Assembly: GCA_902805755.1 (NCBI GenBank)
Contig: CADCUA010000663.1
Coordinates: 1 to 5,177, forward strand
Length of the DNA: 5,177 nt
Reading direction: 5' to 3'
DNA from: an uncultured Lysobacter sp.
GTDB taxonomy: Bacteria; Pseudomonadota; Gammaproteobacteria; Xanthomonadales; Xanthomonadaceae
The notes under the pieces are model-generated. The model saw only the letters and a list, made by a program, of their open reading frames with translations, did not search any database and was not told the origin of the DNA. This document shows positions 1 through 5,177 of this stretch, in pieces (position 1 is the stretch's first letter; every line of letters starts with the position of its first letter). The translations under genes and the position numbers were made by a program.

Positions 1-17
1 CCGCCATACGGCCGCTT

Positions 18-593
18 ATGGGTGTTTTCCCCTTCAAAAAAAGCCACCCTCTTCGCGCATTCGGCGCTACCTTGCGCTCTATGGAGACACTTTCTCGCCA
101 CTACCTGCTTGCCCAGCGCGTCAGCCATTTCATGCTGGGCTTCGCGAAGGCGCAGAGCCTCGAGGCGGAGCTTGCTGATGCGTTGACGCCACAGACGGAG
201 CAGCACAGCACGTTGTGCCTGCTATGGGGCGCCATCCGTGGTCATGTGGGAACCAACGGCGGCGACGATAGCGTGGCGCTGGACATCGCCTACATGATGC
301 TTGCCGACCTTCCCGATGGCGTCAGCTCATTCCGCTGGCTGTGTGAGCACCGCAACGAGGCAGATTGCAACACGTGGGCAACGTTGTGTGTCGACGCCGT
401 GGAAGAGGCCATCTCTGCGAACGATCCCATGCCTGCGCTGATGGATCTCGCGCATGTCTATCGGGTCGAGATGGCGCAACCGGCAATGAAGGCCAAGGAG
501 TCCATGGCCATGCCGGGGAGCCGGTTACTGGCTGATTACGCGCACCTGTTCCGGCTTGAAGAATGGGATATGCAACCGCACCGGCTGCATTGA
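18..593 (+). CDS. Hypothetical protein, soluble, probably helical
   Basis: I do not recognise this protein. The frame reads 191 codons from the ATG at 18 to a TGA at 591-593. Third positions are mostly G or C through the body, which supports real coding. The product looks soluble: no signal peptide or membrane segment is visible. It is rich in Ala, Leu and Glu and probably folds as a helix bundle, with alternating amphipathic stretches at about residues 23-55, 85-98 and 136-152. Four cysteines (67, 109, 117, 124) are present, but they do not form a clear metal-binding motif. The start is uncertain. The frame is open to the left edge, so the gene may begin outside the window. An alternative in-frame ATG at 81 (Met22) is attractive because the first 21 codons have less G/C in third positions. 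Neither ATG has a clear Shine-Dalgarno sequence. No terminator with a U-tract follows. It does not visibly share an operon with anything else here. Confidence 0.7.
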   Translation: MGVFPFKKSHPLRAFGATLRSMETLSRHYLLAQRVSHFMLGFAKAQSLEAELADALTPQTEQHSTLCLLWGAIRGHVGTNGGDDSVALDIAYMMLADLPDGVSSFRWLCEHRNEADCNTWATLCVDAVEEAISANDPMPALMDLAHVYRVEMAQPAMKAKESMAMPGSRLLADYAHLFRLEEWDMQPHRLH

Positions 594-699
594 TCTGCTG
601 CGCTCATGATCCTTCAGGATGCTGGAAAACCCGTCCGCATCCTTGCGACGACCGGCGCATCCGCGCTTGTGGCGTTCGCAATGGCTGACAGTTGCCCAT

Positions 700-1005
700 T
701 CAGACCTGCGATCGGCGCTCGACGGATGCGCGCTCGGCCCGATGCGCCTTGGCTCCAGCCGCGACAGAGTTGTCATCGAGGCGACGCGGCCTGGTACGGC
801 GGTCGATCCGGCTTCGACTCACGCAGATCCTGCGCTCGAGCCAGTCCGCTTCTCCAGGGCGGGCAAGGCAGCGCGCACGGTCTGCCAATTCGTCGAACGT
901 GGCGAGTATCTCGCGCCTGTCGCAGCCTGGAACGACTTCGGTTGACGCCCAGAAGTCGAGATTTTCCACGGCGTTGAGAAGCTCGAGCGAAAGCGGTCTG
1001 TACAT
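700..1005 (-). CDS. Candidate small CDS, or remnant of one
   Basis: A minus-strand frame of 101 codons starts at an ATG (1003-1005) and ends in TGA at 700-702. An AAGG sequence lies about 10 bases before the ATG and could serve as a weak ribosome binding site. Residues 1-61 have a protein-like composition: acidic and helical, with Leu, Glu, Asp, Phe and Trp spread evenly. No family is recognised. After about residue 62 the sequence becomes Arg-rich and looks like out-of-frame translation, while neighbouring minus-strand frames carry more ordinary stretches. The locus could therefore be a real small gene, a gene broken by frameshift, or chance. It lies just downstream of the leftward terminator at 1041-1070, so it would need its own promoter or read-through. 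I would not rely on it without homologues. Confidence 0.3.
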   Translation of the reverse strand: MYRPLSLELLNAVENLDFWASTEVVPGCDRREILATFDELADRARCLARPGEADWLERRICVSRSRIDRRTRPRRLDDNSVAAGAKAHRAERASVERRSQV

Positions 1006-1040
1006 GCCGTACGCGCCTTGTCAGTTCAGAGACCACAATG

Positions 1041-1070
1041 AAAAGGCCCGGGTCAGATGGCACCGGGGCC
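1041..1070 (-). terminator. Intrinsic terminator after the GGEEY cyclase gene
   Basis: Read on the minus strand, two nine-base arms (1062-1070 and 1045-1053) form a GC-rich stem with a single G-G mismatch. They close an eight-base loop, and TTTT (1044-1041) and more T-rich sequence follow at once. This is the classic layout of a Rho-independent terminator. The nearest upstream minus-strand gene is the membrane-bound cyclase, whose stop lies 150 bases earlier, so it most likely ends that transcript. In the plus direction the hairpin has no U-tract, so it should act one way only. Confidence 0.65.
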
Positions 1071-1219
1071 CGGTTCCCTGACGCCCCCAAAAGGCGTTCA
1101 AAGCTCGCGTCGAGATCTCGAAACGACGCGCCACCAGCGTGGCAACCTCGACGTTAAAGGGATATAGACCAGCTTGCTCTTGGTGGTCGGCTGAGATGCA
1201 TCAGAACCAGCACGCGAGC

Positions 1220-2356
1220 TCAAATCCCGGACGAACGACCCGGCTCGGTGCCGCCGCCCCATACCCGGTTTCGGCCGGCCGCCTTTGCCTCGTAAAGCGC
1301 GCGGTCCGCGCGGGACAGCGTGCTCGCCGCGTCCTCGCCCGGCACGTGCGCCGCAACGCCGATCGACACGGTCACGCCAAAAGTGGTGCTCCCGAAGCAG
1401 ACCTGCGTGGATTCAAGAGTGGTGCGAATCCGTTCGGCGGCGGCGAACGGGAGTTGCGGATCGCTATCGCGGAACAGCAGCACGTATTCCTCGCCGCCCC
1501 ACCGGCAGACCGAATCACATTTGCGCATGATCGACGCACATACCCGGGCCACGGCGCATAGGGCTTCGTCGCCCGCGGCATGGCCATGCAGGTCGTTGAC
1601 GCGCTTGAAATGGTCGACGTCGAGAATCGCCACGCTCCACTGATGGCCGGCCCTGAGCGACCTGTGCTGCTCCGCGTCGAGCAGGGCAGCCATCGCACGG
1701 CGATTGAGGAGTCCGGTGAGTTCGTCACGCGTCGCCAGCCGGTTGATGCGCTCCAGCGCCGTCGCCAGTTCGCTCTTCTGGGAGCGCAGGCGCTGACGCA
1801 TCGCGGCGACGCGTTCGTTCACCGCGAGGAATCCGCAGACAAACACGACGAAGCCGACGAAGTACCCCGCTTGCACATGTGGATCGTAGATCGCGGGGTG
1901 TTCCCTGGCGCCCGAGTACATGGCCAGCGCGAAAGCGGCGATGGTGTACGCCGCGATCAGCCACGCCTGCGTCCGGCGAAGACCGAACATGCCGAACATG
2001 AGCACCAGCGCAACCAGCAACAGCGTGGCGCCGTGTCCCGCACCCGCGATGCGATAAGCGACGGCGGCAGAGGCGACTGCGCACAGAAGCTGGGGCATGG
2101 CCAGTGATGGATCGTCCAGCCGGGCTGTCCAGCCGAGCCTGATAGCAACGAACATCGCGACAAGACTGAGGACCGCGACCACAGTCCATATCCACAGACC
2201 GGTGCCGTCGTTCACCCCGAGCCACGTCATCAGGTGCATGACCAGGGCGGCGAGAGCCATCATGGTCGACGCGAGAGCCGCATTCACGAGCCGGATACGC
2301 TGCGTTGCGTCGCGCGTCAGCAGCAGGTCCAGCAGCTCGAGCGGTGTGGTTGGCAC
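1220..2356 (-). CDS. Membrane-bound diguanylate cyclase (six-helix sensor + GGDEF domain, GGEEY loop)
   Basis: This enzyme is predicted to condense two GTP into cyclic-di-GMP at the inner membrane, with the catalytic domain in the cytoplasm. Numbered from the GTG at 2354-2356 (378 residues), six hydrophobic segments lie at about 24-46, 54-73, 86-104, 109-125, 130-147 and 164-181. A helical linker (about 181-206) then leads into the GGDEF domain (about 208-366). Visible motifs are DELTGLLNRR (211-220), DVDHFK (246-251, with the metal-binding Asp246), Asn254 and Asp263 at the guanine-contact positions, the inhibitory site RKCD (278-281), the active loop GGEEY (287-291), SIGVA, and a closing ALYEAKAAGRNRV. 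In the active loop the catalytic acidic residue is intact, but Tyr replaces the usual Phe. The membrane half matches no named sensor domain that I can identify. GTG is chosen as start because AGGGA (2363-2367) lies six bases upstream. A TTG at 2360-2362 is also in frame but sits too close to that site. The gene stands alone and is followed by the terminator at 1041-1070. Confidence 0.93.
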   Translation of the reverse strand: MPTTPLELLDLLLTRDATQRIRLVNAALASTMMALAALVMHLMTWLGVNDGTGLWIWTVVAVLSLVAMFVAIRLGWTARLDDPSLAMPQLLCAVASAAVAYRIAGAGHGATLLLVALVLMFGMFGLRRTQAWLIAAYTIAAFALAMYSGAREHPAIYDPHVQAGYFVGFVVFVCGFLAVNERVAAMRQRLRSQKSELATALERINRLATRDELTGLLNRRAMAALLDAEQHRSLRAGHQWSVAILDVDHFKRVNDLHGHAAGDEALCAVARVCASIMRKCDSVCRWGGEEYVLLFRDSDPQLPFAAAERIRTTLESTQVCFGSTTFGVTVSIGVAAHVPGEDAASTLSRADRALYEAKAAGRNRVWGGGTEPGRSSGI

Positions 2357-2402
2357 GCTCAATCCCTGTCCACGTTTCCGGGTCTGTCCGCGTTGGACTT
2401 CG

Positions 2403-2432
2403 ATACTACAGCGGCGTGCATGAGGTCACCTC
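2403..2432 (-). promoter_or_regulatory. Possible cyclase promoter with an overlapping palindrome
   Basis: The perfect palindrome GAGGT-C-ACCTC (2422-2432) lies about 66-76 bases upstream of the chosen cyclase start. On the minus strand it overlaps GTGACC (2429-2424), a four-of-six match to a -35 box. TAGTAT (2408-2403), a four-of-six match to a -10 box, follows after 15 bases. The spacer is shorter than ideal. A start of transcription near 2396 would leave a leader of about 40 bases, which is reasonable. An operator over the -35 region would fit a repressor site. This is a weak prediction based on position and symmetry alone. Confidence 0.25.
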
Positions 2433-2651
2433 GTCGACACAGTCTCCGGCCCTGCACTGGTATTCGAAAAGCGGACGGGTTGGATCGTGGGAACCTCATG
2501 CGCAAGGACGTGCAAGCGAACGTCCTCTCCGGCACGGGCACGAGCGGGCGCTTATTCGCGCGCCGCAATGTTGGCATCGAACCGCAAGTAGACTTCAGTT
2601 CGATCCATGTACTCCGACCTGCGGATATAACCGTCACAATTCATCGCGTGG

Positions 2652-2678
2652 CCTGTCTTGTCCTGATCAGCGGACAGG
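2652..2678. repeat. Inverted repeat upstream of the small membrane gene
   Basis: CCTGTC (2652-2657) and GACAGG (2673-2678) are perfect inverted copies separated by 15 bases. Inside lies a second option, TGTCC/GGACA (2659-2663 and 2672-2676), which closes an eight-base loop containing the palindrome TGATCA. The element sits about 95-120 bases before the ATG at 2772. It could be an operator, or an RNA hairpin in the leader if transcription starts near the TATAAC box. No U-tract follows, so it is not a standard terminator. Confidence 0.3.
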
Positions 2679-2771
2679 AAAGTCGGCCATGTTTGCACAA
2701 GCCGACCGAGCAGCTTCTGGCTGTTGTTTGCGCGCTTTTTTCACACACACCAAAAACAGGGAACCGACCGG

Positions 2772-3035
2772 ATGGCATCACGACCTCGAAGCAAGTTCGC
2801 GCTTCCGCTGGCAGTCCTGCTCGGGCTTTTCGGCATCTTCCGGCTCTACGGATTCAGCCAGGCGGGCAATGCCGCCGATCTTCTCTCGGGTTTCGGCTTC
2901 ATCGCACTGGCGCTGAGCTACTACACGGGCGCCGGCTACAAAGCCGATCCAGGGCAGCGATATCCATGGCACTACGCCACGATCCTGGGGACCGTGCTGA
3001 TTCTGGCGGCGCTGCTGATGCGTCTTACCGCTTGA
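2772..3035 (+). CDS. Small integral membrane protein, three predicted helices
   Basis: An 87-residue protein of unknown function. It starts with a short basic N-terminus (Arg4, Arg6, Lys8), followed by three hydrophobic segments at about residues 10-27, 35-51 and 67-85. A polar loop (about 52-66) carries Tyr, Lys, Asp, Arg and Pro. By the positive-inside rule the basic N-terminus should face the cytoplasm. The ATG at 2772 is preferred because AGGGA (2758-2762) sits nine bases before it. A longer frame from a TTG at 2724 adds 16 polar residues with no ribosome site. Codon use is G/C-biased and typical of the window. I cannot assign it to a family. It is divergent from the first cyclase and convergent with the second, so it is probably transcribed alone. 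A role beside the cyclases is possible but rests only on position. Confidence 0.75.
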   Translation: MASRPRSKFALPLAVLLGLFGIFRLYGFSQAGNAADLLSGFGFIALALSYYTGAGYKADPGQRYPWHYATILGTVLILAALLMRLTA

Positions 3036-3060
3036 GCTGCGCTGCTTCCAGCCGCGGCCT

Positions 3061-3085
3061 CGGGTGCTTCGCGCATGCGCGCCCG
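3061..3085. other. GC-rich hairpin in the convergent gap
   Basis: In the 130-base gap between the small membrane gene and the end of the second cyclase gene, CGGGTGC (3061-3067) can pair with GCGCCCG (3079-3085) using one G-T pair. The interval also contains the perfect palindrome GCGCATGCGC (3071-3080). A hairpin between convergent genes could help stop transcription from either side. Neither side shows the expected U-tract, so this is not called a terminator. Confidence 0.25.
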
Positions 3086-3130
3086 GACCATGTCCAAATG
3101 TGAGTCGGGGTGAGCAGCCTGGAACCGTTC

Positions 3131-3148
3131 TGTGCGTCTTGTGCGTCT
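3131..3148. repeat. Short tandem repeat, 2 x 9 bases
   Basis: TGTGCGTCT occurs twice in direct succession (3131-3139 and 3140-3148), about 20 bases past the stop codon of the second cyclase gene. A third copy lies inside that gene at 3350-3358. The repeat is visible and exact but short, and no function is apparent. Confidence 0.5.
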
Positions 3149-3165
3149 ATGCTCGAAAGCGGATG

Positions 3166-5177
3166 TCAGCCGACCACCACAGGTGCGCGGGTCGGCGCCG
3201 GCATCGATTCCTGCTCAACCTGATCCCCGCAATCGCCGGACCGAAGCGCCGCCAACCCGGCGACGCCGTTCGATGGCCCCACGACGGTCTGCAACTCGAC
3301 TTCGCCTTCCATGCGGGCCGCGTTGAGATCGCGATACACGCGCTCGAACTGTGCGTCTTCGGCGACGCGGACCACGTAGGTCGCGCGGTTGCGGCCACTG
3401 GCCTTGGACTGGTACAGGGCAAGGTCGGCGACATGCATCGCTTCTTCCCAGCGCTGGCCCTCGCGGAACGGCCACACGACCGCGCCTGCCGAAGCGGTCA
3501 CGTCGACGCGGGTGCCGCCCGCGTCGAACGGCTCGCTGCCGATCACATCCAGTGCCCGCTTGGCGATCACCGCCAGGCCGTCGCGTGAAGCACCCGGCAA
3601 CACCAGCAGGAACTCCTCGCCGCCCCAGCGGACCACGGCGTCCCTGTCGCGCACCAGCGACTGCAGCCGCGCGGCGACGCCGATCAGCACCGCATCGCCG
3701 GCCGCATGTCCGTGGGTGTCGTTGACCTTCTTGAAGAAGTCCACGTCGATGACGACAAGGCCGACCCCCGCCTTGCCGTCGCGGTTCAAGGATCGCCCGT
3801 GCAGGGTCATCTCCTGCTGGCCCATCAGCCGCTCGCAGTGGCGACGGTTGTAGACGCCGGTCAAAGGATCGTGTGCGGACTGCTCGCTCAGAACCGCGTT
3901 GTCGACTTCCAGCATGCGATTGCGCCGACGCACATGGCGAAGGCCCAGCCACAGCAGCACCGCGCCGAACGCGAACGCCACGGCGACGGCGGCCCAAAGC
4001 CGCTGCTGCCAGGTGCGTGCATCCACCTCGGCCTGCCGGCGTGCGTTCTCGGTGGAGAGCCGCGCGATTTCGTGCGTCTTGCGCTCGGCGGAGAACTTCT
4101 CCTGCAGTTCGACGACGGCAGCCTCGCGTTCGCTTTCCGTCAGCTTCTTCTCGAGCTCGATGACGCGTCGCAACGTGGCAAGCGCGTCGGCAGGGCGCCC
4201 GACGTGCTCGTAGACATTCGCCTTCTCGTTCAACAGGTCGATGCTGGCGCGCTTGTCGCCGGCAGTCTCGGCAAGACCGCTGGCGCGCTCCATCAGGGCA
4301 ACGCCTGCGTTGACCTGGCCCATGCGCGCCATTGCGCTGCCGCGGTTGCTGGCCGTGAACGCCACCGACAGCTCATCGCCGATCTGCTTCGCGAGTTTCT
4401 CGGCGCGAAGGGTCACCGCGATCGACTGGGGAAATTCCTTGGCATAGATGTGATACGCCGAGAGATTGATCAGCGTGGTCAGCTCGAAGCGCTCCATGCC
4501 GGGAACGCCTCTGGACAGCTTCAGGGCGTCGGCCAGGGCGGCGTGGAATTTATCGAGCTCGTTGCCGCCGCCATACACGTAGCTCTCGTTATTGCGCATG
4601 CGCGCCATCTGGTACGTGTAACCGATGCGCCTGGCGAGCGCGTGGGCCTCGGTCGACAGTTCCAGACCGCGCTTGAGGTCGCCGCGCGTCAGGTTCGCGC
4701 GCGCGACGATGCCGAGCAGGTCCACCTGCTGGGCCGGCTCATCCCTGCGCATCGCCAGGTCGGCGGCCGTAAGGCCCGCTTCGATCGCCTCGTCGAATTC
4801 GCCCGCATGCTCCAGCACCCCGGCCTGCGCGGCGAGGATGTCCAGCCGCTGTTCCGGCGTCGCCGCCGGCAGCCGGTCGGACGCCTGCCGCAGATAGGCG
4901 CGCGCCTCGTCGATCTTCCTGTTCGCGCCTGCCAGTTCCGCCCGGCGCACCAGCCACTGGAGCGCGCACGGCTCGCATCCCTCGCGCTTCGCCAGGCCGT
5001 CGAGTTCTTTCAGTGCCCGCTCGGCCACCGGAGCGTCGCCAGACACGATCGCGTAGTCGGCCAGCGCCGCGTAATAGCGCTGGCGTTGCACCGGCGGCGC
5101 ATCCGCAGCCGGCCGGTCCGCAGCCGCGAGCAGCGCGCGCTGCGCCACCAGCGGCGAGGCGTAACCGTGGCGGCGGT
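3166..5177 (-). CDS. TPR-containing membrane diguanylate cyclase (5' end outside window)
   Basis: This is a second predicted cyclic-di-GMP synthase. The frame is open to the right edge, so the N-terminus, probably with a signal peptide, is missing. The GTG at 5146-5148 is only an internal codon used here for numbering. Residues 1 to about 335 form repeated amphipathic helix pairs of the TPR type, about eight units, with the typical Ala/Leu/Tyr/Gly spacing. A charged coiled coil (about 335-380) follows, then one membrane helix (about 384-404), a short linker, and the GGDEF domain (about 426-593). Motifs include DPLTGVYNRR (427-436), DVDFFK (468-473), Asn476, Asp485, the inhibitory site RDRD (500-503) and GGEEF (509-513, bases 3610-3624). 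All key residues are present. A tail of about 67 residues, rich in Ala, Val, Gly and Pro, ends the protein. In this family the TPR half is usually periplasmic and senses an unknown signal or partner. The stop at 3166-3168 faces the small membrane gene. Confidence 0.95.
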   Translation of the reverse strand, partial: RRHGYASPLVAQRALLAAADRPAADAPPVQRQRYYAALADYAIVSGDAPVAERALKELDGLAKREGCEPCALQWLVRRAELAGANRKIDEARAYLRQASDRLPAATPEQRLDILAAQAGVLEHAGEFDEAIEAGLTAADLAMRRDEPAQQVDLLGIVARANLTRGDLKRGLELSTEAHALARRIGYTYQMARMRNNESYVYGGGNELDKFHAALADALKLSRGVPGMERFELTTLINLSAYHIYAKEFPQSIAVTLRAEKLAKQIGDELSVAFTASNRGSAMARMGQVNAGVALMERASGLAETAGDKRASIDLLNEKANVYEHVGRPADALATLRRVIELEKKLTESEREAAVVELQEKFSAERKTHEIARLSTENARRQAEVDARTWQQRLWAAVAVAFAFGAVLLWLGLRHVRRRNRMLEVDNAVLSEQSAHDPLTGVYNRRHCERLMGQQEMTLHGRSLNRDGKAGVGLVVIDVDFFKKVNDTHGHAAGDAVLIGVAARLQSLVRDRDAVVRWGGEEFLLVLPGASRDGLAVIAKRALDVIGSEPFDAGGTRVDVTASAGAVVWPFREGQRWEEAMHVADLALYQSKASGRNRATYVVRVAEDAQFERVYRDLNAARMEGEVELQTVVGPSNGVAGLAALRSGDCGDQVEQESMPAPTRAPVVVG

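Larger units (their letters stand above)
594..1219. other. Intergenic region without a secure gene
   Basis: These 626 bases separate the plus-strand hypothetical gene from the end of the first cyclase gene. Several overlapping frames stay open for 80-130 codons on both strands. That is expected by chance at this GC content, and their translations are dominated by Arg, Ser, Pro and Ala. Only the minus-strand frame at 700-1005 has an N-terminal half that reads like protein, and it is listed separately. The one well-supported element is the leftward terminator at 1041-1070. A short inverted repeat (ATCC, four-base loop, GGAT) at 609-620 lies just after the first gene but has no U-tract. I saw no tRNA, transposase remnant or repeat array. 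Confidence 0.6.
2363..2771. other. Divergent intergenic control region
   Basis: About 410 bases separate the leftward cyclase gene from the rightward small membrane gene. No frame here reads like a protein: the long plus-strand frame across it is the antisense shadow of the cyclase start and continues out of frame over the small gene. Visible items are the ribosome site of the cyclase (2363-2367), a possible promoter with a palindrome (2403-2432), a TATAAC hexamer at 2626-2631 that could be a plus-strand -10 box but lacks a good -35, an inverted repeat at 2652-2678, and AGGGA at 2758-2762 as the ribosome site of the small gene. The spacing is longer than most gaps in compact bacterial genomes, so regulation or an unseen small RNA is possible. 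Confidence 0.5.

Noticed and set aside
1038..1157. 39-codon plus-strand frame beginning ATGAAAAGG
   Set aside because: It contains the whole terminator hairpin, has no clear ribosome site, and its product is basic and disordered. Chance is more likely.
1181..1194. 14-base sequence TGGTGGTCGGCTGA shared in inverted orientation with 3166-3179
   Set aside because: It could suggest flanking repeats of a mobile element around 1181-3179. However, one copy is coding sequence at the end of the second cyclase, there is no similarity beyond the 14 bases, and no transposase lies between. A chance match of this length in 5 kb of GC-rich DNA is plausible.
1022..1201. Minus-strand frame of about 58 codons between the cyclase stop and the terminator
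   Set aside because: It has no ATG and runs through the terminator stem. Some stretches look protein-like, but there is no start signal or recognisable family.
2359..2637. Minus-strand frame of 92 codons upstream of the first cyclase
   Set aside because: It starts at a GTG with no ribosome site, overlaps the cyclase start and the likely control region, and its composition is not protein-like.
2234..3103. Long plus-strand open frame of 289 codons
   Set aside because: It starts inside the first cyclase gene on the opposite strand and overlaps the small membrane gene in another frame. The translation is rich in Arg, Ser and His and has no domain pattern, so it is a shadow of GC-rich sequence.
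3215..3997. Minus-strand frame of 260 codons overlapping the second cyclase
   Set aside because: Arg- and Gly-rich translation in the wrong frame of a gene with clear GGDEF motifs, so it is a shadow.

Overview
The window is GC-rich DNA with strongly G/C-biased third codon positions in its main genes. It looks like a free-living or plant/soil-associated proteobacterium. The TPR / transmembrane helix / GGDEF architecture of the last gene is common in Xanthomonadales (Lysobacter, Luteibacter and Dyella types). That placement is inferred from architecture and composition only. No rRNA, tRNA, CRISPR array, insertion sequence or phage gene was recognised.

Layout, left to right. (1) A plus-strand gene for an unrecognised soluble, probably helical protein (18-593). 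Its frame is open to the left edge, so its true start is unsure. (2) About 630 bases with no secure gene (594-1219). They hold one weak minus-strand candidate of 101 codons (700-1005) and a good intrinsic terminator pointing leftwards (1041-1070). (3) A minus-strand diguanylate cyclase with about six membrane helices and a C-terminal GGDEF domain. Its active-site loop reads GGEEY instead of GGDEF/GGEEF (1220-2356). (4) A control region of about 410 bases between divergent genes (2357-2771). It has a small palindrome over a possible promoter of the cyclase and a second inverted repeat ahead of the rightward gene. (5) A small plus-strand gene for an 87-residue protein with three predicted membrane helices (2772-3035). 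(6) A short convergent gap (3036-3165). (7) The C-terminal part, at least 670 codons, of a second minus-strand diguanylate cyclase. It has many TPR-like helix pairs, a coiled coil, one membrane helix and a GGEEF domain, and it runs off the right edge.

The main theme is cyclic-di-GMP signalling. Two membrane-bound diguanylate cyclases with different sensor halves lie in the same orientation within 4 kb, separated by a small membrane protein on the other strand. Both keep the RxxD inhibitory site, so both are expected to be product-inhibited. They are probably separate transcription units, because an opposite-strand gene lies between them. Nothing here proves a new system. The points most worth a second look are the GGEEY loop with its unnamed membrane sensor, the small membrane protein between the two cyclases, and the poorly explained 594-1219 region.
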